Positions 25,211 through 36,200 of a stretch of DNA of 64,000 nucleotides are shown piece after piece. The notes under the pieces are model-generated. The model was not told where the DNA came from. It did not search any database and saw only the letters and a list, made by a program, of their open reading frames with translations. The first letter of the stretch is position 1, and each line of letters starts with the position of its first letter. Source of the stretch: Strongylocentrotus purpuratus (taxonomy: Eukaryota; Echinodermata; Echinoidea; Camarodonta; Strongylocentrotidae). The stretch lies in the NCBI RefSeq assembly GCF_000002235.5, contig NW_022145527.1, positions 1 to 64,000 of the forward strand, given 5' to 3'. A program made the position numbers and the translations under genes.

Positions 25211-25227
25211 CCCCATCCGTACTACCA
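25211..25227 (-). other. Primer-binding-like site
   Basis: Minus-strand TGGTAGTACGGATGGGG, 2 nt from the 5' LTR. The TGG pairs with a tRNA CCA end. The tRNA species could not be named. Confidence 0.5.
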
Positions 25228-25229
25228 AA

Positions 25230-26061
25230 TGTGGTGGGCCAGTAAATGAGTTGAAGATGACAAGTTCAAACATAAATAAACACAGGAAGCTCGGAATTAC
25301 AGTTGAAGTCCACTTTATTAAATATATATATCAGCCGAAGCTTCAATCGTTGCAAACGACGAGTATTATTATTATTTGAACATGGTAAATAAACTGCTTC
25401 TCTCAGAGGCTGGGCGGCCATATATGGACAGTAAACTAGCAGCACATCCTAAACATGATAACGGAATGAAATAAACTCTCAAATAATATCTACTTTCAAA
25501 TAATATCAACTAAAAAACTCCCTTCAAAATCCCGCACCTCGCATTTAAATACCGCGGCACCCGATGAGGCTTAGATATTACATGATATTGCCAGCCAACC
25601 AGGAGGGCTCTTACGAAGCCAACCAATTACAAGACGGGATATATCCAATTACCCTTTAGGTCATCCGACCAATTAAGAGAGGAGTTATACCTTTAATTAA
25701 TTATAACCAATGACAAAGCATAATAGATGAGTGTTATCTGATCTAGTCACCGACAGAAATGAGAGGAGTCTATCTCTTCGCGAGAATGTCGCGTCCCCGG
25801 CAAAACAGTCTATTGTCTAACTTGTTATTGGAAATGAACACCTGTACATCTTGATGCAGGAATTCATTTCCAACGTGCTTTTCGAAATGAACACTTTAAT
25901 CTAATGCAAGAATTCAAACCCAGGGGTTGTTTACCCGTTCCCGGCATACTATTGGAAACATAATTAATGTTATTTAACTTTTAGGTGAATTATTAATCAA
26001 CCCAGCTCGGCTCTTATATGGCTCTAGCGCCCCCTTTAGCCCAAATGAGCGTACTACTACA
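25230..26061 (-). repeat. LTR (5' LTR of the minus-strand element)
   Basis: 832 bp, almost identical to 20221-21054. It would carry the promoter of the element in minus orientation. Confidence 0.92.
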
Positions 26062-26065
26062 GTAG

Positions 26066-26763
26066 CCTGCTGAATAAGCTATTTTATCCTTGTCTGAGAG
26101 GACAAGGCCTTTCAATATCCCCATGCATAAGAAAAGAATAGCCTGGGGCTGTAGTCTGATTTCAAGAAAGGAAAACAATTTCGGGACAGTTCAAAATAAT
26201 GCTGGGAAATGGAAATTCAAATGATACCGTTTTAAAAACCAGTAATTAGATATGATTTTAGGACAAGAATCAGAAGATAATTCATTGCTCGACAGTCTAA
26301 TTGATTGTATTTAAAACAGAGTATCTAATATACCTGATATGTAATAGTACACTGTCAATTAAAACAAATAACTAAATAAACAAACAAATATAGACCTCTT
26401 GACCCAAGACTGGGGGTTTTTATTGTTGAGCACTATTTAATTTTGCTCGGGTATACAGGCGAGGTGGGGTGAATGCTTTCAAATGTAAAAGGCCCTTTGT
26501 CTCACCTCGTGCAAGATTAGGGCGCTTTTATTAAATTTATAGGAGGAGTAAAACACCGTTCATTGCATGCATGCTACAAATAAGTTGTAAACAGACTGGA
26601 AAAGGATAGTACGGGACAGTAGAGAGTGATTTAAACGAGGAAATTAGGATTGAAAATGTAAAAAAACGTTGTTGACCTGGCAATAAGAGCTAGGCTCTTG
26701 AATCTTGTTTTAAATATGAACATGGCTCTGTGGCTACCGCTACCGACCGCCAGCTACCCCCCC

Positions 26764-26783
<20 letters not shown>
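26066..26783. repeat. Decayed array unit 8, right part
   Basis: Continues unit 8 after the LTR element and ends in CTACCGACCGCCAGCTAC followed by a 26-bp C tract. There is no 18-mer array: only the CCAGCTAC seed exists, so the minisatellite arose or expanded only in the homogenised units. Confidence 0.88.
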
Positions 26784-26794
<11 letters not shown>

Positions 26795-28070
26795 AAATTA
26801 AAAAAATTGTATCAATCAATTAAAAGAATAGCAATAAGTATGGACTTTGAGTGAGATAAAAAAAAAAGGGGTTTAACATAAGTTTTTCTATTACAAAGAT
26901 TTTTTTTTTAAAGCACTTGCTGTGTGTCGAACCCGATACCTTCCAGTTACCAGGCAATTGCCTATCCACTAGACTAAATTAAATGTGTCACACTGCCAAT
27001 CTCTATGTATTTTTTCATATTGATACTTATTGTTGTAGATGTAGCAAAAGATGTATTCTAACGACTAAGTAATTCAAAAAGTCGCCCTTAAAAAAAAAAA
27101 AAAGAGTATCACATGTTATTTACTTCTTTGTTTAGAAGGTGGGGGGTGACCCCTTTAAAAAAGAGATGGAAAGTCAGTATCATGGGGTGAAGAAAAATAA
27201 TAATAAAAAAAATAAAGGAGAAGCTGGGAGTCGAACCGGATACATTACATTGTGATGCGATCAGTCTTATCCACAAGACCACTTTGCCTCAGTGCCATTC
27301 TCTGGTTCGTTTGTTGTTAACACTTTCTGCATGTTAATGACTTTACAAAATATGCCGATTTACTGATTTCACGCTTTCGGGAGGCATATTTATTATTATT
27401 TTTGTAGTCCGATGTTGTCAAGATTGCCCCTAATTTTTTTCTTTCAGTTACTGATATATTAGGGATGTTTTATGTTATTTTCATTTATTCTGCAAACTAC
27501 TGACTTTAACTTAAAGTGATATGACAATAGGTTACTGCCCTGACATAGCATGATGAATAGAACACGGGTCTATTAATTTAGTATACGCTACGAATTCTAT
27601 AAAAGGGCACCAATGAATAAAGGAAGCTTGGCTTTTCAATAGCTTGCACCTGCAATTTTTGAATAGTTACGTAACAAACTACTCAGCTCTTTCAGATATG
27701 GCATCAATTAATGAATTGAAGAAAACAAATCCGACCCTCCCTTCATTGAGCGAATACTTTTGGCAAATACGTGGATTACCAAAGAGGTAATAATAGCATT
27801 CCTGACATTGCAACAATGACAGCATTATTTTAAAGTATTGTCTCTAAAGGTAGCATACTGAATAAGCTATTTATCCTTGTCTGGGAGGACAAGGCCTTTC
27901 AATATCCCCATGCATAAGAAAAGAATAGGCTGGGGCTGTAGTCTGATTTCAAGAAAGGAAAACAATTTCGGGACAGTTCAAAATAATGCTTGGAAATGGA
28001 AATTCAAATGATACCGTTTTAAAAACCATCAATTATATATGATTTTAGGACAAGAATCAGAAGATTCGTA
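26784..28070. repeat. Decayed array unit 9
   Basis: Matches the part of the unit from the AGAATAGCAATAAATATGG region to the AAAACCAG/AAGATATGG region. It carries one copy of the first tRNA-like repeat (26912-26989) where the clean units carry three, and the best-preserved second tRNA-like sequence. Resemblance ends near 28070. Confidence 0.85.
27217..27288 (-). repeat. Best-preserved tRNA-like sequence
   Basis: Minus-strand 72-mer: acceptor 5 of 7 pairs (GGCAAAG/CTTCTCC), D stem 4 of 4 (GTCT/AGAC), GGTTCGACTCC B box. The anticodon stem does not pair. A tRNA-derived pseudogene; the copies in the array are further eroded. Confidence 0.6.
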
Positions 28071-31000
28071 AATATTCATAATTGAATGACACACGCCCTT
28101 AAAACTAAAACAACAACAACAACAACATGATTTTTCCGTAGAGATCAGTGGGTTGTATTTAATACTATAGGAGCAGCAGCAGCTACAGTACCGTACCCTG
28201 CCCGGTATCCGCCCGATAGGCAGTTTTTCTTAGATAACTTTTCTGAAAATTAATTATACAGGCGCTAATGTATATCAATTTGTAGCCGAAATTCTAGCGA
28301 ATCCAACCATGCCATTCTTATGCCTGAAATCGTAAGCAATTGTCCGTAGTGCGCCGTCTGCGTGAGGCATATTCCTTGCCTATTTCCGCCTAGACCTGCC
28401 CTAATTCGTCCCGATGGTGGACGCGCATCAAAAGTATAGAAAAGGGAGACATCTCGGGTAAACGTTAGGCCAAATAAAATTGCTTCCCAGTAGAATTTGA
28501 TCTACATGATATTTTGATAATTGATATTTCTTTCTTTATTTCTTCTTTTGCCTCTGTAGGCCTACTAATAATGTCTGTTCACTGTTATTCACCACTTTCT
28601 GATCTGGGAAAATTCTGTAACTGCCTTTCCGGGAAAATCCTGTGACTTGTCTTTAATGTTTTAATAATGGTAATCAGACAAATCTGACTAAAGTCACTTA
28701 ACATATCGCTAATCATTTTTAAATTAACCACTAGGGTGAAAGAATTTAATTTAAAAAAAAACTATAACCACTATCAAAGTGAACATATTGTAAAAGAAAG
28801 TAATGGTGCTTCATTTTTATTTATTTTTAATTGCAAACTATTCTCGACATCTCTCAAATCTTGATTCAAAAATAAATTAGCGTATATTTTTAGGCATAAT
28901 AATCGGTTGGAAAAAGCATCTAGCAATATTGTCATTAGAATTATCATCATCGCCGACATCGTCTAAATCATCATCATTACAATTTTAGGGTATATAGGTC
29001 TATAACGCAAATGTGGTTTCCTTTTTGATTATTTGTTTAAGACTTCAAGTTGTTGTGTTTTTTGTTTTCCACTTGTTCTAAATTATGCAGTATTATATTT
29101 TGATAATGCATTCAATAATAATTATAGCCAACTTGAAAGACAAAACTTTCCGAAATGATCTTAAAAACGAAGTTGTCGATTCACTTCCATAGAAAGTCAG
29201 TGTTTTTTTTTTGCAAAATAATGTAGTATAATAATTAATGAAAAAGGAGTGGTGGTGGGGGGGGGGGGGGGTCACCAGTCACGTTTTTGCCACTTCAACA
29301 TCCAAAGAGGGTTGAAAGCTATTGTATAAGTATTTTGTTGACATTACCGAGAACAACTCAAATCATGTCCTGCAATGTATTGCCCTTCTCTAAATTTGGC
29401 ACTATACCCCCTCCCCCACATCTTCTACATAATTCATCTATTTATTTATTCATTCAATATTCATTCATTTTATTGCCGAGAGATATTAATGTGATGGATA
29501 GAGATAAAAAAAATGTTCACCTTTTATTCGCCATAAAACTTTAGCAAACTAACAACGTATATAAAAATTACCCTAGCCATTTGAAAGGCTGACAGGCGTA
29601 TAGGCCCTTGTGAAATGTATCATTTATAGTTTTATACTACTCTTTCGATAGCCATTCATATAGGTTTATTTCACATAAAACAACATTTATTTTATTCACA
29701 GTCAGCTGACGGAAATTTGATAGCAGCGAAAATGTCATGGTCCGTGTTGGCAAAAATATATAACACACAAACATTTGAAAAAAGATATTATAGCCTAATG
29801 TATAGAAGCACTAAGAAAAAGGATGTAAAAGTGAAGAGGGAGACTAAAAGAAAAATCGGGGAAAGGAGGGGTGTAATCGAAGAAAATTGAGGGAATAAAT
29901 TAAACTAAATTAATTAAAACAAAAACTAATACATCAATCCTCTGCCTGCATCCTGTATCGTATCAGAAACAAGCACTCTTTTCGCTACAAAGCCACGACG
30001 CTGGATTGAAAGGCGACACAAGCTTCAGCGACATAGAACATAAATACAAACTTTTTGCAAATCTACCAAACCTGGCAACTTTTTTAAAAGCCGGACTTAG
30101 TTGTCATCGGGATCACTTTTGGAGAACCGAACTTCAAGCATTTTTTGCAACATTAATCAATCATATATAATTTTGTCACAAAATTTAACTGCATGATTAT
30201 CACATTACCACATCGTTACCAGAAATTGTCGGTTGCTCGATCGAACGAACGGCCAAACATCATTGCAACATTCTTCGGGGGGGGGGGGGGTTCAATCTCA
30301 GCCTCCCACCTTATTCGCCTACCATTACCCCCCGGAAAACTACCTCCAAAGATAATTACCCCTAAGGACAATTACCGTGCCTCGACGAGCTACCCCCGGA
30401 AAAGAGTCCCCCCCCCCCCACCCCCTGAAACTTAACCCCTATATAGGACAATGCCCCCCTGGGACAACCAAGGACAACCGCCCCGAGGACTACCCCCTGT
30501 TCAGTATGAACAGGGGAAAGTCAACCTCGATAATTAGTTGGGTAATTTTTAGGGGGAGATCATTAATTTCAGGGGGTGGTAATTGTCCTCTGGGGGTTTA
30601 ATTGTCCACGGGGGGGGGGGTAATAATTGTCCTAGAGGGTAATTTTTCGGGGGGGGGGGGAGTAACTTCCTCGGGGTGGTTGTCCTCGGGGGGGGGGGGG
30701 GGGGGGGGTAATCGTCCTTGGGGTAATTATTGTACCGCTAATTGGCCGGGGGTGACATGCCCAAGGGGTAATTGACCTAGAACCTTCAAAGGGCAATAAA
30801 TAAACAGCTACTCAATTTACACTTAATCTTATTTTCTGGTTGTAAACTCAACGAAAAATGAATGGCCACCTCTAAATGATTATTTTGTAGACCATGCAAG
30901 CGAGCCTGCAAAATGTTAAGTTTAGTAGCACGGTTATGATTGCTCATCAAAAAGTGAAACAACATTCCGTCTGGCAGATTTTGACAACTGCATGGCTGTA

Positions 31001-31971
31001 ATACCAGTAAAGAGTTTTATGCCTGGTGACCATGTTATCTCATTTATGATCTTTCTTTTATTTGCAAAATGTAGGTCAACATATACGGGGGGGGGGGGGT
31101 GAATTCCCAATTTACAAACTGTTTATAGGTCGAATGTAGTTTTATAGTATTTGTGTATTCTTCACCTTCTTCATACTCTCGAGTTGCGATTTTATGGAGT
31201 AAACCGAGTGTTTTATCATGGAAAAAAGACAATGAAGTGTGCACTTTCAAAAAACCAACCGCAGACCTAAAAACACACAAATAGACTAAAAAACCACGGG
31301 CAGATAACCTTTTCTCTGTTAGAACTGCACTGAACTAGCGCGTGTGTTTGAGTGGGCGGAAATAGGGCAGGGGCATCACAGGCCCACAGGGCGACATGGC
31401 CGAGTTCAAGCCTCGGTAACTTTATTATAAATAATAATTTTCGCAAGAAATTTGCTCAGGTAAAACATCAGGAATTTAAACTTCCATATCTCTTTAAACA
31501 AAAGTAAAATTTCCACCATATTTTTTTTCTGATCGTTTTGAATAGGAACTTGATGTTTTTTAAAAAGGTTGATTCACACCTAAATAAGCGCATAGCTGAC
31601 TGCTGCACAGTGACGTCATTCGCGTATCTCCGTTAAATGGGCGATCGACAGTGTACCATATTTCGTGCACATGTTCCTTACAACGTGTATGCTGCTATAG
31701 GCAAGTTAGTCGCACGCCTTCATTGCGCACCGTAGAAACTCGGGCGATGGAAGACGGCCGTTGTGTCTAATAAGCCATTGGTAACAGGGGGGCGGTAACT
31801 GGGCAGGGTACGGTACCGTACATATTTACCAACTAGCTAGCATGTGTAATGTGCAGTGATTTGCCGTGAAACCTGTTAGAAACTTCAAAAGTGTATACTA
31901 ATATCAACGTTTTTCCGAAAAGTACTCCAAAAAAGAAAAGAAAATTGACACGACACAGGTAAGAAACATAA
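28071..31971. other. Gene-free stretch
   Basis: No convincing exon on either strand. It contains a G/C-rich fold-back element (30270-30790) and an inverted pair of a 16-bp motif (28188-28203 and 31801-31816). Homopolymer G tracts occur at ~29258-29271 and ~31087-31099. Confidence 0.6.
30270..30790. repeat. Fold-back element built from GGACAATTACCCC motifs
   Basis: The left half has ATTACCCC-type motifs on the plus strand and the right half has GGGGTAATTGTCC-type motifs, so the two halves are inverted. The centre is a hairpin: CCCCTGTTCA, loop GTA, TGAACAGGGG (30492-30514). A second member of the family lies at 61520-62110. Confidence 0.6.
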
Positions 31972-31979
31972 CAAATTTT

Positions 31980-32240
31980 GGCGCTAGTGTAGCAAGGTAT
32001 CCAAAATATAGCCTACTAAAACAGACCCCAAATTTTAGACCCCAAATTTCGTGTTTATCATTATCTCTAGGGTTAGGGTTAGGGTTAGGGTTAGGGTTAG
32101 GGTTAGGGTTAGGGCTAGGGTTAGGGTTCTAGGGTTAGGGTTAGGGTTAGGGTTAGGGTTAGAGACCACGAAATTTGGGGTCTAAAATTTGAGGTCTGTT
32201 TTAGTAGGCTATATTTTGGATACCTTGCTACACTAGCGCC
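31980..32240. mobile_element. MITE with 74-bp terminal inverted repeats and a telomeric-repeat core
   Basis: Ends GGCGCTAGTG...CACTAGCGCC. The inverted repeats (31980-32053 and 32167-32240) differ at one position. They are flanked by the 8-bp direct repeat CAAATTTT (31972-31979 and 32241-32248). The centre is a TTAGGG tract. An 8-bp target duplication is typical of the hAT superfamily, but no transposase is present. Confidence 0.88.
32068..32163. repeat. Interstitial TTAGGG repeats
   Basis: About 15 copies of the vertebrate/deuterostome-type telomere hexamer with two imperfect units, enclosed between the inverted repeats of the 261-bp element. Confidence 0.95.
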
Positions 32241-32248
32241 CAAATTTT

Positions 32249-33125
32249 AATTCATAACCATTATTTGAACATTTAAAGAATAGATCTATTTACTTAATTT
32301 TGGGTAGACCCTAGATCTAGTCTATGTTTTATTAGTAGGGTGTCTCCTCGGGGTACCTCCACCTCCGGAGTTACGGGTCAAAGTCAGGATGTGATTGTGA
32401 GCAAGCGCCGGCTAGGGTAAAATATCGAAAAATGACCGTTTTTGCCGAGTTGTCCCAAAGCTAGACCCAAGGTCTGAGTTAGCCAGGATACAGTTGTGGT
32501 AGAACCTACATATAACTTTTATAAGTTATATTGACATGATTAATGTGATCACCTGATGATATTGTCTGAAAGTTGTGATCAGTCATTCTTTCTGTGAATG
32601 TGTGATTGTGATTGTGAATGCTATTCTACTTCTAGAATTTTTTTTGCATGATGACAAATGAGCATTGTCATTTGCATGCATGGCATGCCGTGCCGTTCAA
32701 CCATTTTGTTACAGTGCGCGGACATTGTGCGTGTGAATCGTGTGTCATCAGGTTGCAAGATCAAGTTCATCCTAAATGTCACCTTTGCACGTTGGTAGTA
32801 TGAGTATGACTAGAAATGAGGTGTTGAAAAGAAACCCTTTCACAAAGTGATCTCTTTTTTAGAACATAGGTCTACATGTATATTGATAGCAAACCTCTCT
32901 AGATGAAAGCAGAATAATCAGAGAGGCATAATGATGCACTTGGCTAGAAATGGCTACCCTAAAATGAATGCTTTTTACGCATCCACAAAAAATGTGTTTT
33001 GTAACTTAATTCTGTCTCCTAAAGGCTGGTAACACTGCAGATCTGCCTAAAGTTTAAACCAAGTTTAAACCAAGTTTTTATGTCTTGAAGTTGAAGTAAA
33101 TTCTCTATGATTTGTCTTTCCACAG
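32249..33125. other. Upstream region of the oxygenase-like gene
   Basis: No coding signal seen. It should hold the promoter and a first noncoding exon, because 33126 looks like an exon after a pyrimidine-rich TCTTTCCACAG acceptor. Neither could be located with confidence. Confidence 0.4.
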
Positions 33126-33210
33126 TCAGTTGTACGCTACTGACAGTGTTGATGCGCATAGTATATCCCAGGAAAAGTCGCAGCCAGCAGTATCATCACC
33201 TTCCTTCATC
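33126..33210 (+). other. 5' untranslated part of exon (oxygenase-like gene)
   Basis: Follows a strong acceptor (TCTTTCCACAG at 33115-33125) and runs to the ATG without another ATG. The frame is open through it, so an upstream coding exon cannot be fully excluded. Confidence 0.5.
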
Positions 33211-36200
33211 ATGAAGACACTGTCCATCGCATTATGCATTTTGTTTGTTATGAAGGACTGCCATTCAACGTCCACCGATGATCTCGGACAACATGTAGTC
33301 GTACGCCAATCCCTCGCACCAGACAATCAAGTGGTCATCGCCTTTGATTCTTTGCTGTCTAAAGAGACCATCTCATCCCTTAGAAGCTTTGTCTTGAACC
33401 ATGTGCGATGGGAGGTCAGAGGTCACGAATCTGAGCACTGTCCTTCAGACATTCAGAGAGGAGAGGGGGCGACAGACTGCCAGGATTCCGCAGCGTCCAA
33501 CATTCCATGGATAGGGAAAATGGATCCCTTGTGGTTCTCACAAACACACACCTGGAAGAGGCTGGTCAAAGCGGTCAGCTACGCTACCAACGGAAGCGGC
33601 CCCGCCCTGTACCCGTATCACATTCGGTCTGAAGTGCTTCAGAGAGGGGACAACATTGCCCCTCAAGCCGTTACATCATCACCGTACTCCAGAGAGTATG
33701 CCTTCCGAATCTTCCTGGTTCCTGAGTGGCGGATGGACGATTACGGAGATATGTCCTTCTACGTCCCATCACTACAGAACAGAACAAAAGGGTAAGACCA
33801 GGGGGGCGTTTCACAAAACTTGCCATCAGTGACAAATGACAATTGTTGTTATAACCCATAGGAAAGTGAAAAGTATGCCGCAGACCTGCCGCAGACCTGC
33901 CGCAGATCTGCCGCAGACCTGCCGCAGACTTTTAGTCTGCGGCAAAGAGTATGCCGAAGTATGCGGCAGAAAGAAATTTTGCTGCAGACTTGCCGCATAC
34001 CAGTATGCCACAGGAACAGTCTGCGGCAGATCTGCGGCAGGATGAAATTTTGCTGCAGACTTGCCGCATACTAGTATGCCACAGGAACAGTCTGCGGCAG
34101 ATCTGCGGCAGGATGAAACTTTGCTCCAGACTTGCCGCATACTAGTATGCCACAGGAACAGTCTGCGGCAGATTTGCGGCAGGATGAAATTTTGCTGCAG
34201 ACTTGCCGCATACTAGTATGCCACAGGAACAGTCTGCGGCAGATCTGCGGCAGGATGAAATTTTGCTGCAGACTTGCTGCATACTAGTATGCCACAGGAA
34301 CAGTCTGCGGCAGATCTGCGGCAGGATGAAACTTTGCTCCAGACTTGCCGCATACTAGTATGCCACAGGAACAGTCTGCGGCAGATCTGCGGCAGGGCGA
34401 AACTTTGCTCCAGACTTGCCGCATACCAGTACGCCACAGGAACAGTCTGCGGCAGGTCTGCCACAGGAAATCCCATTAAAGTCTAATAGGGCCAATTGAA
34501 ACCAATCATCTCATGCATATTCATTATTACTTTACACGTGTGACAGAAAAATACATTTATCATGATTTGTTAAGCAAATTAAGACAATGCACATCATTTT
34601 TGTGATTTCTATTTTCCTTTTGCCATTATTAACCAATAGATTATTTTGTCTGATCATGTTACAATTACATTCACGTTTAAGCAATAGATATATTGATTAC
34701 TAACCAAGAAACTATGATTACTAACCAAGAAACAATATACATATTTAGTATATATATGTGTACGAGCCTGTGTCACTTTAATTGTTACTCTTGAATACAC
34801 TTCAAATGATCAATGTGATGAAGTTAATACAATTGAGAATAGAAGATACCTAATTGGTAATATCGATATATATTGGTATTACCTAATTGGTAATATCGAT
34901 ATTGCCAATATCGATTATGAAGTATCAATCAGTTTATCACTGGTTCTTCTACATGCACACTTTATTGCCACGTACTGGATATGAAAGAGTATGCGGCAGG
35001 TCTGCAGCAGGTCTATATGCCTGCCGCATACTCCTGCGGCAGACTTGCCGCAGATCTGCAGCAGACCTGCCGCAGACAGTCATCTTTTTCACATGCAAAT
35101 TAGTTTTGCCGCAGACTTGCCGCAGACTTGCCGCATACTCTTTCAGTATGATGAAGAGTCTGCGGCAGGTCTGCCGCAGACTTGCTGCAGACCTGCCGCA
35201 TACTCTTTCAGTATGATGAAGAGTCTGCGGCAGACCTGCCGCAGACTTGCTGCAGACTCTTCATCATACTCTTTCAGTATGATGAAGAGTCTGCGGCAGG
35301 TCTGCAGCAAGTCTGCGGCAGACCTGCCGCAGACTCTTCATCATACTGAAAGAGTATGCGGCAAGTCTGCGGCAGACCTGCCGCAGACTCTTCATCATAC
35401 TGAAAGAGTATGCGGCAAGTCTGTGGCAGACCTGCCGCAGACTCTTCATCATACTGAAAGAGTATGCGGCAGGTCTGCAGCAAGTCTGCGGCAAAACTAA
35501 TTTGCATGTGAAAAAGATGACTGTCTGCGGCAGGTCTGCTGCAGATCTGCGGCAAGTCTGCCGCAGGAGTATGCGGCAGGCTCATTTCTTTCCTATGGGA
35601 AGCTACTGAAATCCTTGCTTCTGATTGGACATCAGCAGATTTGTCACTGATTTTTGTCATTTGTCATTGAAATAAGGCTTTGTGAAACGCCCCCCAGTTT
35701 ACAAAGTAGATGGAAGATCATTCCCCAAAACAATCTCAAGCGAAATAATTGATTTGAGGAAGGGAGGGGATACTGTCAATACCAATTCATGGATTTAATA
35801 TTTGTTCTTTCAGTATGAATAAATAAATCAAACTTAAATGAATATTGATTAGTGGACACGGTCTCGGACAAAGTACTGTAGGCTGTATGATATATTGCCT
35901 TTTCTTTTTTGTTAATTCTCCTATATACTCAAAGTACCTCGAGAATTGCTGTAGACCTATCCTTCGGCAATGGAAAATGTTGTATTAACAGGGTATGCTG
36001 AAGTGATGCATGGTATATTCTTATGACTTAAATTTTTTCCAATAAATGCAGCAATTCTTTTTTTTTGCCAGATCAAAGTATGACATTGCCCTCACAGTGA
36101 GACCCCACCCCGGCCGTGTGGTACTCTGGGATGCGTCTATACCAACCCTCTATCGTCCCCCGTCCATGGGGTACTTGGATAAGCTGCCCAGTGTATCTGT

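Larger units (their letters stand above)
20221..26061 (-). mobile_element. Young LTR retrotransposon, gag-bearing, apparently without pol
   Basis: Two ~833-bp direct LTRs flank 4175 bp. The target duplication is GTAG (20217-20220 and 26062-26065); the decayed paralogous repeat at ~27845-27860 shows the empty site. Gag lies on the minus strand, so the element reads right to left. A primer-binding-like TGG lies 2 nt inside the right LTR (25211-25227) and a purine-rich tract abuts the left LTR (21055-21066). The 2 kb between gag and the left LTR shows no long reading frame and no reverse transcriptase, protease or integrase motif, so it is probably a non-autonomous element moved by a partner's enzymes. 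The gag type resembles Ty3/gypsy-like gag. Confidence 0.9.
33855..35599. mobile_element. Nested fold-back element made of CTGCGGCA motifs
   Basis: Inserted in the MITE between TTATAA and GCTACTG. The ends are CCCATAGGAAAG and CTTTCCTATGGG; AA is duplicated at the borders. The left part is a 71-bp tandem repeat, the middle ~500 bp is AT-rich, and the right part is a ~560-bp imperfect palindrome. The dominant motif TCTGCGGCAG and its complement recur dozens of times. The reading frames across it are by-products of the repeats. Confidence 0.8.
33801..35696. mobile_element. MITE (TTTCACAAA family), split by a nested element
   Basis: Outer ends GGGGGGCGTTTCAC and its exact complement GTGAAACGCCCCCC. 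The uninterrupted relative at 38020-38167 shows that 33855-35599 is an insertion. It sits in intron 1, 9 nt after the donor GT. Confidence 0.85.

Noticed and set aside
32068..32163. True chromosome end or fusion point
   Set aside because: The tract is enclosed by inverted repeats with a target duplication and unique genes lie on both sides.
33826..35660. Reading frames up to 169 codons in the CTGCGGCA element
   Set aside because: They are read-through of 71-bp and palindromic repeats on both strands; composition is repeat-driven and the region is intronic.
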